From positions 16,674-80,673 of the forward strand of contig NZ_CALFLA010000081.1 of the NCBI RefSeq assembly GCF_937880195.1: DNA of 64,000 nt, read 5' to 3'. The stretch's first letter is position 1; each line of letters begins with the position of its first letter. Below are positions 42,007 through 51,204 of the stretch, piece after piece. The notes beneath the pieces were generated by a model. The model made no database searches. It was not told the DNA's origin and saw only the letters and a list, made by a program, of their open reading frames with translations. Position numbers and translations under genes: made by a program. The DNA comes from an uncultured Blautia sp. (GTDB lineage: Bacteria; Bacillota; Clostridia; Lachnospirales; Lachnospiraceae).

Positions 42007-43473
42007 ATGTCTATATTTTCAGAAATGCTAAGTGAATATATCCGCGAAAAAGAAATCAAGGTTTTTTCTCTTGTAAAATACTGTGGAACAGACCGTTCAA
42101 CCATGTACAAAATCATAAACGGCAAACGCAATCCTCCAACTCCTGAACTCTTCCAGAAAATCTCTGATTTTTTACACCTGACGCCAGTTGAATACCAGCG
42201 TTTTGAAGAAGCCTGGAAGATCACCCTTACAGGCCATGACGTCTACTATCGGAGAAAAAGCGTGGAAAATTTTATTTCTTACTTTCCCTCTCCTGCATCT
42301 GTTTCCATTCCTGATCAGCCGGATTTTCATATTTCCGAAGAAACATGCAGAAGTCCTCAGGCAGCTTCTACCATTATCTCCCGCCAGCAGCTTAACGCTC
42401 ACCTTCATCATATGCTTTTAACCGAATCCGGGAAGAAATCTGGAAAGATCGCCCTTCTTCTGCAGCCGGACTATGATTTTCTTTTCGGCCTGCTTTCCAG
42501 TCTGAAGCCTTCCGGCTCTCTGAAAATCCAGCATCTGCTCTGCATCACCGGAAAAGACACTTTTACAGATCAGAATTACCTTTATAACTTAAGCTGCCTG
42601 CGTAAAATATTTCCTCTTTATATGGCAGGCCTTGATTACGTACCGCGGTTCTTTTATGACCAGATCCAGTCCCATTACCATAATTTTAATATGTTCCCCT
42701 GCCTGATCCTCACTTCAGACCAAGCGTTGATGTGCGACCCTGAATATAAATCAGGAATCCTTTATAACAGCCTGGAAATCGTAGAACTTCTGTGGAAGGA
42801 ATTTCTCAGTTTTTATGACAAATGCTCTTCCCTGTTCACCTGCGCTCCCCTTTTTCCAGAATCACCTGACGCTTACTTTGACATACTTCTGGACACCACA
42901 GATCAGGATCTCTTTATTGGTATACAGCCTGAATCCTGCTTTACTCCTTTTTTTACACCCTCTTTGCTGAATGAAATTTTTAATCACGATATCCCTTATG
43001 GAGAAAAAATCCTTCAGTCTGCACTGAAATCCTTTGACAACAACCGACGCAAACTCCTTCTTGGTAAATTTATTCTTTATTTTACAGAAGAAGGTATCGA
43101 ATATTTTGCCCGCACCGGACTTATTGAGGAATTTCCAAGAATGTTTTATACGCCGCTGAATCCAGATCAGAGACTTCAGCTTCTTAACGCAGTTCTCTCC
43201 AGCTGTCAGGACGGCGCTTACAGAATCCTGAAACATCCCCTGGGCCACCTTCCGGCCAACCTGCGGCTTTATATACGAAACGGCCAGTGCTGCATTTCTT
43301 TTATTAATAATGAAATGGAAATCGTCCTCCTCCAGATCCTGGAATCCAGCTTCTTTGCTACTTTTCAGGATTATATGGAAAATATGGAGACTTCCTGCTA
43401 CTACACAGAAGAAGAAAGCTCCGCAATAATCCAACGTCTTATAGACAGACTGCATACAGGAGAATGGCAGTAA
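42007..43473 (+). CDS. XRE-like HTH protein with a long uncharacterised C-terminal domain
   Basis: 488 residues, ATG after AAAGGA. Residues 1-75 form a helix-turn-helix of the XRE type (LSEYIREKEIKVFSLVKYCGTDRSTMYKIINGKRNPPTPELFQKI). The rest, about 400 residues, is soluble, rich in Phe/Tyr/Leu and has no motif I recognise. Large N-terminal HTH/C-terminal sensor proteins of this length occur in Lachnospiraceae with unknown targets. It stands alone between the nitroreductase and fhs genes; a relation to either is not shown. Confidence 0.6.
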   Translation: MSIFSEMLSEYIREKEIKVFSLVKYCGTDRSTMYKIINGKRNPPTPELFQKISDFLHLTPVEYQRFEEAWKITLTGHDVYYRRKSVENFISYFPSPASVSIPDQPDFHISEETCRSPQAASTIISRQQLNAHLHHMLLTESGKKSGKIALLLQPDYDFLFGLLSSLKPSGSLKIQHLLCITGKDTFTDQNYLYNLSCLRKIFPLYMAGLDYVPRFFYDQIQSHYHNFNMFPCLILTSDQALMCDPEYKSGILYNSLEIVELLWKEFLSFYDKCSSLFTCAPLFPESPDAYFDILLDTTDQDLFIGIQPESCFTPFFTPSLLNEIFNHDIPYGEKILQSALKSFDNNRRKLLLGKFILYFTEEGIEYFARTGLIEEFPRMFYTPLNPDQRLQLLNAVLSSCQDGAYRILKHPLGHLPANLRLYIRNGQCCISFINNEMEIVLLQILESSFFATFQDYMENMETSCYYTEEESSAIIQRLIDRLHTGEWQ

Positions 43474-43575
43474 TTTTCAGGCGCTTTTACTGTATACTAT
43501 CCACAAAATACAGTCTTTAACAGACGCTTTACTATTCAAAAGCAACATAGTCTTTGATATTTTTTTGTCAAACCA

Positions 43576-43604
43576 TTGACAAAACCGCGCAATTATGATA
43601 CTAT
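43576..43604 (+). promoter_or_regulatory. promoter of fhs
   Basis: TTGACA (43576-43581), 17-base spacer, TACTAT (43599-43604), immediately before the ZTP aptamer. Confidence 0.75.
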
Positions 43605-43621
43605 TCAATCATCAATTTAAA

Positions 43622-43696
43622 ACGTCTCTGACAACTGACGGAAACGTGGATAACCACAAGGGAATCAGAGAGAGTTGAAGCCGACCGTCTGGGCAG
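43622..43696 (+). ncRNA. ZTP riboswitch (pfl motif)
   Basis: The blocks TCTCTGA, ACTGACGGAAACGTGG, CCACAAGGGAATCAGAGA, then GCCGACCGTCTGGGCA match the pfl motif: a P1 stem (TCTCTGA/TCAGAGA), a GTGG/CCAC hairpin, and the conserved CCG-x-CYGGGCA 3' block. ZTP/ZMP riboswitches turn on one-carbon and purine genes when ZMP accumulates; fhs is a usual target. Confidence 0.9.
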
Positions 43697-43730
43697 TATT
43701 TGATCCACTTTCAGATACTGTCCTTTTTTT
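43691..43730 (+). terminator. ZTP-switch terminator
   Basis: GGGCAGTATTTGA pairs with TCAGATACTGTCC (one G-U, one T-G), then TTTTTTT. Its left arm is the conserved GGGCA of the aptamer, so ligand binding and termination exclude each other. Confidence 0.93.
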
Positions 43731-43769
43731 ACCAGGGGCTTCCGTTTTATAATGAAAGGAGAAAAACTT

Positions 43770-45455
43770 ATGGGATTCAAGAGTGACATCGAAATCGCAC
43801 AGGAATGCGAAATGAAACCAATTACCGAAATTGCTGCAAAAGCAGGAATTGACGACAAGTATCTGGAGCAGTACGGCAAGTACAAAGCAAAAATCGACTA
43901 CAACCTCCTGAAAGAATCAGACAGACCTAACGGCAAGCTGATCCTTGTTACAGCTATCAACCCTACCCCTGCAGGCGAAGGAAAAACAACTACTACAGTA
44001 GGTCTTGCAGACGGTATGCAGAAACTTGGCAAGAACGTTATGGTTGCACTTCGTGAGCCGTCCCTTGGACCGGTATTCGGCGTTAAGGGCGGCGCAGCAG
44101 GCGGCGGCTACGCACAAGTTGTTCCTATGGAAGACATCAACCTTCACTTTACAGGCGACTTCCACGCAATCGGCGCAGCAAACAACCTTCTTGCAGCAAT
44201 GATCGACAACCATATCTTCCAGGGCAACGCTCTGAACATCGACCCAAGAAAGATCACATGGAGAAGATGTGTAGACATGAACGACCGTCAGCTTCGTAAC
44301 GTAGTAGACGGCCTTGGCGGAAAGACAAACGGTATGCCTCGTGAAGATGGATATGACATTACTGTTGCTTCCGAGATCATGGCAGTTCTCTGTCTTGCAA
44401 GCGATATCAACGACCTGAAAGAACGTCTTTCCAGAATCATCATTGGATATACATACGGCAAGGTTTCCGAGCAGAAACCTGTTACAGCTGGCGATCTTCA
44501 CGCTGAGGGCGCTATGACAGCTCTTCTTAAAGACGCTCTGAAACCAAACCTGGTTCAGACTCTTGAGCATGTTCCGGCTATCGTTCACGGCGGACCATTC
44601 GCAAACATCGCTCACGGCTGCAACTCTGTTACAGCTACTAAGATGGCTCTTAAACTTTCTGACTATGCTATCACAGAGGCTGGATTCGGCGCTGACCTTG
44701 GTGCAGAGAAATTCCTGGATATAAAATGCCGTATGGCTGGCCTGAAACCAAACGCAGTTGTTATCGTTGCTACTGTACGTGCTTTGAAATACAACGGCGG
44801 CGTTCCGAAGGCTGACCTTAATAACGAGAACCTTGAAGCTCTTGAAAAAGGTCTTCCGAACCTTCTGAAACATGTAGACAACATCAAGAACGTATACAAA
44901 CTTCCTTGTATTGTTGCTATCAACGCATTCCCGACCGATACTAAGGCAGAGCTTGACCTGGTAGAGGCTAAATGTAAGGAACTGGGCGTAAACGTAGCTC
45001 TTTCTGAAGTATGGGCTAAAGGCGGCGAAGGCGGAATCAAACTTGCAGAAGAAGTTATCCGTCTTGTTGAAGAGCCTAACGATTTCACATATTCCTATGA
45101 ACTGGAAGGCTCCATCGAGGATAAACTGAACCAGATCGTTCAGAAGATCTATGGCGGTAAGAGAGTTGTTCTTACAGCTAACGCTCAGAAACAGGCAAAA
45201 CAGCTTGAAGATCTTGGATTCGGCAACTGCCCGATCTGCGTTGCAAAAACACAGTACAGCCTGACAGACGATCAGACAAAACTTGGCGCTCCGAAGGATT
45301 TCGAGGTAACAGTACGTAACCTTAAGATTTCCGCAGGCGCAGGCTTTATCGTAGCTCTTACTGGCGAGATCATGACTATGCCTGGTCTTCCAAAAGTACC
45401 TGCTGCTGAGAAGATCGATGTAGATGAAACCGGAAAGATCACAGGTCTGTTCTAA
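43770..45455 (+). CDS. fhs: formate-tetrahydrofolate ligase
   Basis: Makes 10-formyl-THF from formate, THF and ATP in the cytoplasm. Start ATG 43770 ([18 protein letters not shown]) follows AAAGGAG; an ATG at 43752 overlaps that site. 561 residues, family length. Motifs: [18 protein letters not shown] (P-loop), [23 protein letters not shown], and [19 protein letters not shown]. The coding sequence is unusually rich in highly used codons, suggesting strong expression. Under ZTP riboswitch control; serves purine synthesis and possibly formate use in acetogenesis. Confidence 0.98.
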   Translation: MGFKSDIEIAQECEMKPITEIAAKAGIDDKYLEQYGKYKAKIDYNLLKESDRPNGKLILVTAINPTPAGEGKTTTTVGLADGMQKLGKNVMVALREPSLGPVFGVKGGAAGGGYAQVVPMEDINLHFTGDFHAIGAANNLLAAMIDNHIFQGNALNIDPRKITWRRCVDMNDRQLRNVVDGLGGKTNGMPREDGYDITVASEIMAVLCLASDINDLKERLSRIIIGYTYGKVSEQKPVTAGDLHAEGAMTALLKDALKPNLVQTLEHVPAIVHGGPFANIAHGCNSVTATKMALKLSDYAITEAGFGADLGAEKFLDIKCRMAGLKPNAVVIVATVRALKYNGGVPKADLNNENLEALEKGLPNLLKHVDNIKNVYKLPCIVAINAFPTDTKAELDLVEAKCKELGVNVALSEVWAKGGEGGIKLAEEVIRLVEEPNDFTYSYELEGSIEDKLNQIVQKIYGGKRVVLTANAQKQAKQLEDLGFGNCPICVAKTQYSLTDDQTKLGAPKDFEVTVRNLKISAGAGFIVALTGEIMTMPGLPKVPAAEKIDVDETGKITGLF

Positions 45456-45488
45456 TCACGGTCACTCATAGATACTCTATAAGTAATA

Positions 45489-45535
45489 AAAGATCCCCCA
45501 TTCGGAATCACCTCTTTCCGAATGGGGGATCTGTA
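45489..45535 (+). terminator. bidirectional terminator between fhs and xylB
   Basis: AGATCCCCCATTCGGAA pairs with TTCCGAATGGGGGATCT, with A/T-runs on both sides (TTTTTAAATTTTTTT on +, TTTTATT on -). Serves both convergent genes. Confidence 0.92.
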
Positions 45536-45556
45536 TTTTTAAATTTTTTTGGATTT

Positions 45557-47014
45557 TTAAAATAATTCTTTCATTGCAGGATAGAGCTTACGGAACTTCT
45601 GATAACGTTCTTCATATTTTGCAACCAGTTCTGGTTCCGGCTCTACAGTATCTACTACATGAGCCAGCTTCTTACCGATGGTTTCTACATCCGGGTATGC
45701 TCCGCAGCCTACTGCCGCCAGCATTGCTCCGCCCATAGAAGGACCTTCTTCTACCTCCAGCACGTCTACCTTCAGATTCATAACATTGGCAATGATCTTT
45801 TTCCACAGCGGACTCTTTGCTCCGCCTCCGCAGATCTTTGTACGCTCAATTTTGATTCCAAGGCTTCTTGCCACTTCCAGAGAATCGCGAAGGCCAAAGG
45901 CTACGCCTTCCAGAACAGCCTGGGTCATATCTGCTCTTGTGGAATCCATGGACATTCCAAAGAACACGCCTCTTGCATCCGGGTTGTTGTGAGGAGAACG
46001 CTCTCCCATCAGATACGGAAGGAAGAATACACGGTTTTCTCCAAGTTTTTCAATAGGAGCCTGTTCTTTTGCAAAATCCTTTGTCTGAAGGATTTCCTCT
46101 GCCCACCATTTATTGCAGGATGCGGCGCTTAACATGCAGCCCATAAGATGATAGCTTCCGTCTGCATGACAGAAGGAATGAAGGGCATTGTTTTCATCTA
46201 CGCCAAACTCCTTACTGGAAATAAAAATAGTTCCTGAAGTTCCAAGAGAAATATTGCACTGTCCGTCGCCTACCGTTCCGGTTCCCACAGCTGCAGCCGC
46301 ATTATCTCCTGCTCCTGCCACAACCTTTACGTTACTTCCGAATCCAAGCTCTTCTGCAATGGCTTCTTTCAGAGTTCCCACTACCTGCCAGCTCTCATAA
46401 AGTTTTGGAAGCTGGCTTTCTTTTACATCGCAGATCTCCATCATTTCTTTTGACCAGCAGCGGTTCTTTACATCCAGAAGGAGCATTCCTGAAGCGTCGG
46501 AAACGTCTGTGCAGAAAGCGCCGCTTAAACGGTATGCAAGATAATCCTTGGGAAGCATGATCTTAGCAACACGGGCAAATTTCTCCGGCTCATTCTTTTT
46601 CATCCACAGAATCTTAGGCGCTGTAAAGCCTGCAAAGGCAATATTTGCCGTATATGCTGACAGCTTGTCCTTACCAATCACATTGTTCAGGTAATCTGTC
46701 TCCTCCTGGGTACGTCCGTCATTCCAGAGAATTGCAGGACGGATCACCTGATCGTCTTCGTCCAGAGTTACAAGTCCGTGCATCTGTCCGCCAAAACCGA
46801 TTCCCGCAACTTCTTTACCGTCAATATCTTTTGTCAGTTCCTTCATTCCCTCAATGCTCTGGGTAAACCAGTCTTCAGGATTCTGCTCTGACCATCCCGG
46901 ATGAGGGAAGAAAAGCGGATATTCTTTTGATACGATATTACAGATTTTTCCAGATTCCTCCATAAGCAGAAGTTTTACAGCAGAGGTTCCCAGATCGATT
47001 CCGATATAATACAT
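45557..47014 (-). CDS. xylB: xylulokinase (FGGY family)
   Basis: 485 residues, ATG after AAAGGA. Start YYIGIDLGTSAVKLLLMEESG, substrate motif GFGGQMHGLVTLDE, catalytic Asp in GAGDNAAAAVGTG, and FGGY signature region FLPYLMGERSPHNNPDARGVFFG with GGGAKSPLWKKIIANVM. ATP-dependent phosphorylation of xylulose; QMHG favours XylB over ribulokinase. It lies 94 bp behind a fucose/arabinose-isomerase-family gene with no XylA in the window, so the isomerase probably supplies its ketose. Confidence 0.93.
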   Translation of the reverse strand: MYYIGIDLGTSAVKLLLMEESGKICNIVSKEYPLFFPHPGWSEQNPEDWFTQSIEGMKELTKDIDGKEVAGIGFGGQMHGLVTLDEDDQVIRPAILWNDGRTQEETDYLNNVIGKDKLSAYTANIAFAGFTAPKILWMKKNEPEKFARVAKIMLPKDYLAYRLSGAFCTDVSDASGMLLLDVKNRCWSKEMMEICDVKESQLPKLYESWQVVGTLKEAIAEELGFGSNVKVVAGAGDNAAAAVGTGTVGDGQCNISLGTSGTIFISSKEFGVDENNALHSFCHADGSYHLMGCMLSAASCNKWWAEEILQTKDFAKEQAPIEKLGENRVFFLPYLMGERSPHNNPDARGVFFGMSMDSTRADMTQAVLEGVAFGLRDSLEVARSLGIKIERTKICGGGAKSPLWKKIIANVMNLKVDVLEVEEGPSMGGAMLAAVGCGAYPDVETIGKKLAHVVDTVEPEPELVAKYEERYQKFRKLYPAMKELF

Positions 47015-47063
47015 ATTTTTCGTTCCTTTCCTTGTTTAATCCAATGCTTTTATTTTATTTTTA

Positions 47064-47096
47064 AAGAATACGTCCCAGGTTTCCCCAGGACGTATA
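47064..47096 (-). terminator. hairpin between the isomerase gene and xylB
   Basis: Minus strand ATACGTCCtGGG-gaaa-CCtGGGACGTAT then TCTTT. A weak or partial terminator inside the cluster. Confidence 0.55.
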
Positions 47097-47108
47097 AACA
47101 GGATCTCA

Positions 47109-48593
47109 TTATCCCCATGGATTTTCTGTAGGATATCTTACGCCTGCCGGCTGATTGTAGCCAATCTCCTCAACCGGAACGCCGATATATTTGAATACTT
47201 CGAACAGAGCTTTTCCATAATGTCCAAAAGCAACTGCTCCGTGGTGCGGATATCCTCCCTCGATCAGTACGTGGCGGTAGAAACGTCCCATTTCTGGAAT
47301 AGCGAATACGCCGATAGATCCAAAAGATCTTGTAGCAACAGGAAGAACCTCGCCCTGTGCGATATATGCGCGGAGTTTGTTGTCAGCAGTGCTCTGCAGA
47401 CGGTAGAAGGTAATATCTCCAGGTTTAAGATCTCCCTCAAGAGTTCCCTGTGTTACCTCCTCAGGAAGTGCTCTTGCCATGATCATCTGATATTTCATTT
47501 CGCAGGAAACCAGTTTGCCGGAAGCAGTATTTCCGCAGTGGAATCCCATGAAAGTATCTTTTAAAGTATAGTTGTATTTGCCCTTAATGGACTCTTCATA
47601 CATATCCTTCGGAACAGAGTTGTTGATATCAAGAAGAGTAACCGTATCCTGGCTTACTACAGTTCCGATAAACTCGCTTAATGTGCCATAGATATCTACC
47701 TCGCAGGATACCGGAATACCCTGTGCAGTCAGACGGCTGTTTACATAGCATGGAACAAATCCGAACTGTGTCTGGAATGCAGGCCAGCATTTTCCGGCAA
47801 TGGCAACATATTTGCGATAGCCTCTGTGTTCCTCCACCCAGTCTTTCAGTGTCAGCTCATACTGTGCAAGTTTGGGCAGGATCTCCGGTTTCTTGTTTCC
47901 TGCGCCAAGTTCTTCTTCCATCTCTTTTACAACAGCCGGAATACGCTCGTCGCCCGCATGTTTGTTGTATGCTTCAAAAAGGTCAAGCTCGGAGTTCTCC
48001 TCGATCTCAACGCCGATATTGTAAAGCTGCTTGATAGGCGCGTTGCATGCAAGGAAGTTTAACGGACGCGGGCCAAAGCTGATGATCTTTAAGTTGTTCA
48101 GTCCTTCAACAGCTCTTGCAATAGGAAGGAACTGGTGGATCATATCTGCGCAGTCCTCAGCATCGCCAACCGGATATTCCGGGATATATGCTTTTACGTT
48201 GCGAAGCTGCAGGTTATAGCTTGCATTCAGCATACCGCAGTAAGCGTCGCCTCGTCCCTGGCAAAGATCATTCTGTGTTTCCTCTGCTGCCGCGCAGAAC
48301 ATCTTTGGTCCGTCAAAATGTTTTGCAAGAAGTGTTTCGGAGATTTCCGGTCCAAAGTTTCCAAGGTATACGCAAAGAGCGTTGCAGCCTGCTTTTTTAA
48401 TGTCTTCAAGAGCCTGTACCATATGGATCTCGCTCTCTACAATACAGATTGGACATTCATAAATGTCATCTGCGCCATATTTCTTTGTGTAAGCTTCTAC
48501 AAGAGCTTTTCTTCTGTTTACGGAAAGGCTTTCCGGGAAGCAGTCTCTGCTGACTGCGACGATTCCAACTTTTACTTCTGGCATGTTATTCAT
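47109..48593 (-). CDS. L-fucose / L-arabinose isomerase-family protein (ketol isomerase)
   Basis: 494 residues, ATG after GGAGG. The N-terminal domain (VKVGIVAVSRDCFPESLSVNRRKALV), central ALCVYLGNFGPEISETLLAKHF and the C-terminal GGYPHHGAVAFGHYGKALFE follow the FucI/AraA-like fold, in which Glu and Asp/His residues bind Mn2+. Sugar aldose-ketose isomerisation is expected; it is not XylA. The neighbours (xylulokinase, DUF4867, AraC) indicate a pentose whose ketose is xylulose, such as D-lyxose or an unusual D-xylose route, but fucose and D-arabinose are not excluded. Confidence 0.85.
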   Translation of the reverse strand: MNNMPEVKVGIVAVSRDCFPESLSVNRRKALVEAYTKKYGADDIYECPICIVESEIHMVQALEDIKKAGCNALCVYLGNFGPEISETLLAKHFDGPKMFCAAAEETQNDLCQGRGDAYCGMLNASYNLQLRNVKAYIPEYPVGDAEDCADMIHQFLPIARAVEGLNNLKIISFGPRPLNFLACNAPIKQLYNIGVEIEENSELDLFEAYNKHAGDERIPAVVKEMEEELGAGNKKPEILPKLAQYELTLKDWVEEHRGYRKYVAIAGKCWPAFQTQFGFVPCYVNSRLTAQGIPVSCEVDIYGTLSEFIGTVVSQDTVTLLDINNSVPKDMYEESIKGKYNYTLKDTFMGFHCGNTASGKLVSCEMKYQMIMARALPEEVTQGTLEGDLKPGDITFYRLQSTADNKLRAYIAQGEVLPVATRSFGSIGVFAIPEMGRFYRHVLIEGGYPHHGAVAFGHYGKALFEVFKYIGVPVEEIGYNQPAGVRYPTENPWG

Positions 48594-48657
48594 GATTTTT
48601 CCTCCATTTTATTCTTTTATTTTTATATTGATATATTTTTATAAATGAAACTGCTGA

Positions 48658-49275
48658 TCAATCAAGGGTGATGTTCTCGCCCTTCAGGCCGTTGAAAGCA
48701 CCTTCGATTCCTGCCTCTTCATGGGCAATCAGCCATTTGTTCTTTGCTGTAATAAGGGCGTCTTCTCCTGTCTTTCCAGGCTGAAAATTCAGTTCAGTGT
48801 TTGTTCCCTTTGGAAGAACTACCACACACTGGAATCCGCTGTCTTTTACGTGGCATGGAGCATAGTGAAGGGTAGTGGCATAAACCTCAATGGCTGTTCC
48901 TGCCGGAACAAGGAAGGCTTCGATCTTGGATGTGTCATATGTAAGATCGCCCTCAATATCCTTCTGCTCTCCGATCAGAAGAACAAGATCTGTGGCAGCC
49001 ACATTAATTTCTGAGTTTCTGTGGTATTCTACTGCATTCAGCTTCTTATTATGTCCGTTGCAGTAACCGATCTGGATCGGCAGTCCGCCGTACGCTCTGT
49101 TCTGAAGCTCCTTTGCTACGTCCAGGGCTTCCAGCTCGTCTACAGACGGAACATAGATCACATCTTCTGGAACAGGCATATGCTTCATTTCTTTCAGAAG
49201 ACCGCTGAAGTCATATCCCTCCAGCACCTTTCCGTATTTGCGGAAAGAACTGTCTGTTACATTCTGAATTTTCAT
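48658..49275 (-). CDS. DUF4867 family protein, cupin-like
   Basis: 205 residues, ATG 49275 after AGGAGG at ideal spacing; a GTG codon directly before it is less likely. Soluble and beta-rich with cupin-like features: YHRNSEINVAATDLVLLIG, YDTSKIEAFLVPAGTAIEVYATTLHYAPCHV, FQCVVVLPKGTNTEL. The HxNSE and LHY-x2-CH pieces could be metal ligands, as in cupin sugar isomerases and mutarotase-like enzymes. DUF4867 has no assigned function that I know. First gene of the cluster DUF4867-isomerase-xylulokinase, which suggests a job in the same sugar pathway. Confidence 0.8.
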   Translation of the reverse strand: MKIQNVTDSSFRKYGKVLEGYDFSGLLKEMKHMPVPEDVIYVPSVDELEALDVAKELQNRAYGGLPIQIGYCNGHNKKLNAVEYHRNSEINVAATDLVLLIGEQKDIEGDLTYDTSKIEAFLVPAGTAIEVYATTLHYAPCHVKDSGFQCVVVLPKGTNTELNFQPGKTGEDALITAKNKWLIAHEEAGIEGAFNGLKGENITLD

Positions 49276-49338
49276 CACAATTCCTCCTTATACCATGGAG
49301 AATCCCGTCTTCCCGGGTTTTCTCCCTTAACATGAATA

Positions 49339-49370
49339 AAGCATACCACAAACGGGTATGCTTTTCGCCT
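49339..49370. terminator. hairpin between the AraC regulator and DUF4867 genes
   Basis: AGCATACC (49340-49347) and GGTATGCT (49355-49362), with a TTTT run on + and TTTATT on -. Likely ends the AraC transcript, and its right side overlaps the region where the DUF4867 promoter should lie. Confidence 0.6.
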
Positions 49371-49406
49371 CTTTTTTTATCTGATTTATAGCATTTTTTT
49401 GACATT

Positions 49407-50252
49407 TTACTGTTTCTTTTTACGATCCACCTGGCTAGGAAGAAGGCCGTATCTTTTTTTGAAGTCCTTTGCAAACCCTCTGCTGCTGCAGAAACCGTTA
49501 TCAAGGGCAATCTGGCCGATAGTGTGATCTGTATTAAGCAGATCCCGATAGGCATAAGCAGTGCGGATATCCTGAAGATATGTCTTAAAATTGACCTTGG
49601 CATATTCCCGAAACATCCTGGAAAGATAAGCGTCCGAGTAACCGAACATCTCTGCAAGATCCGAAAGCTTTAATTCCTCCCGGTAATGCTCTCTCATATA
49701 GGTAGTGATCCTGGAAAGGGCGTTCAAATGACGGCTGTAACGGATCTCTTCCTCCTCTACCTCCTTTACTCTGTACTGGGTAACAAGAAGATAGAGAAGC
49801 TCATAGTATAAGGAGATAGACCGGAAATCATAACCATTTCTGCGCTCTGTATATACATTATATAATCTCTGAACCAGTGAGATCAGTCTTTTGTCCGAAG
49901 GATTGTCACTGTCTTTTTCTCCCCGAACGCCTCCCTCAAAACGGATAAACTGCTGGGCGGTAAAATAATCTTCAAACTGCCGAAGGGGTATCTGGATCAC
50001 TGCTGTTTTATTTTTTTTCAACGCATGGACAGAATGGATCTCGTTGGCATTGACGATCAGAAGCTCTCCTGCATGAAGGGCATATTTTTCATTATTAATA
50101 TAAAAAAGCAGTTCTCCTTCCATTACGGCAAAAATCTCAATGGAGGTGTGCCAGTGTTTTTCTCTTATATAATTTCCCCTGCCTCCTTCAAAGAGAAAAA
50201 TCTTAAAAGGAAGGCCTTCATTGGGAATGATCAATTCGTGCTGAAATTCCAT
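49407..50252 (-). CDS. AraC-family transcriptional regulator of the pentose cluster
   Basis: 281 residues from ATG 50252 (weak AGG upstream; an in-frame TTG at 50282 is the alternative). Cupin sensor domain (EKHWHTSIEIFAVMEGELLFYINNEKYALHAGELLIVNANEIHSV) and C-terminal two-HTH domain (LSDLAEMFGYSDAYLSRMFREYAKVNFKTYLQDIRTAYA ... IALDNGFCSSRGFAKDFKKRYG). It lies directly upstream of the DUF4867-isomerase-xylulokinase genes on the same strand and probably activates them in response to the sugar. Confidence 0.93.
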   Translation of the reverse strand: MEFQHELIIPNEGLPFKIFLFEGGRGNYIREKHWHTSIEIFAVMEGELLFYINNEKYALHAGELLIVNANEIHSVHALKKNKTAVIQIPLRQFEDYFTAQQFIRFEGGVRGEKDSDNPSDKRLISLVQRLYNVYTERRNGYDFRSISLYYELLYLLVTQYRVKEVEEEEIRYSRHLNALSRITTYMREHYREELKLSDLAEMFGYSDAYLSRMFREYAKVNFKTYLQDIRTAYAYRDLLNTDHTIGQIALDNGFCSSRGFAKDFKKRYGLLPSQVDRKKKQ

Positions 50253-50295
50253 ATTTTTACCTGTTCTCTTTCCATCTGTCAAAAAGAAAGTCTTA

Positions 50296-50958
50296 CTACA
50301 TTTTTTCTTTTTTCATCATAAAAAAGCAGATCCCAAGAAGTATGGGGGATATCCAGATGGCAGGCAGCCCTATGCCAAGAGACACAATGCCTCCCGCTCC
50401 TGCTCCCACGGCAAACACCAAAATGATCCCATAATAATGAACTGCTTTTTTAAGAGCCCCCGGCTGTTTTTCCCGAAGGTATGCCGACAGACTTTCTGTG
50501 CCGCTTCTCAAGTTTCCGATACACATGGTACTTGCATATCCATAGCCGTGTACCTTACGGAATGCCTGCACCTGCATAGCGCAGGAAAAAGAAACCAGCA
50601 TAGTCGCGGCCATATTCAGGCTTTTTGGAAGAAATCCTACCAGAAATAAGATTCCCATCTCCAGACCGATCACAATCTGTCTCCAATGTGGTTTCCTGAC
50701 TCCCTGATATCGGCGGCGGATTTCCTCTGCTGCCCAGACCCCCAGGGCAAAGGTAAGCACAGGCAAAAGATAATGAAGAGCCTTCCCCCAGTGTCGCATC
50801 ATCAAATGCTGGCTCATAAGCACCACGTTTCCTGTCTGGGCGTTAGAAAATACTCCATCTCTTACATTATAAGTATAAGCATCCTGAAATCCTCCTGACA
50901 GCGCAAGAAGGGCGCTGAGACGAAAGGTTTCGGAAGTCTGGTGTCTGATCTTATCCAC
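50296..50958 (-). CDS. DUF1275 / YoaK-family membrane protein
   Basis: 220 residues starting at GTG 50958 after AGGAG. Six hydrophobic segments, with the family opening LSALLALSGGFQDAYTYNVRDGVFSNAQTGNVVLM and later MQVQAFRKVHGYGYASTMCIGNLR. The family is uncharacterised, sometimes proposed to be a transporter. It ends 44 bp upstream of the AraC gene on the same strand; co-transcription is possible. Confidence 0.87.
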   Translation of the reverse strand: MDKIRHQTSETFRLSALLALSGGFQDAYTYNVRDGVFSNAQTGNVVLMSQHLMMRHWGKALHYLLPVLTFALGVWAAEEIRRRYQGVRKPHWRQIVIGLEMGILFLVGFLPKSLNMAATMLVSFSCAMQVQAFRKVHGYGYASTMCIGNLRSGTESLSAYLREKQPGALKKAVHYYGIILVFAVGAGAGGIVSLGIGLPAIWISPILLGICFFMMKKEKM

Positions 50959-51204
50959 GGTATGATTCTCCTAATTTTTGCTTCTTATCTGTTACTGTTC
51001 TAAATTTTACCAGCCAGATCTATTCTGCTGTCAGCCTCAGTATACTCCTCTTTTCCTTTTATGTAAAATAAAACTTATTGCCGGAAGCAAAGGAAACCGT
51101 AATACACTCAGGTAAAATTACTTCCCTTAGGGCGGTTTACCAGACTGCTAAAATATGATAGAATAACAGTCAGAACCGCCTGAAAAGGCAGGAGGAGGAA
51201 CTTT

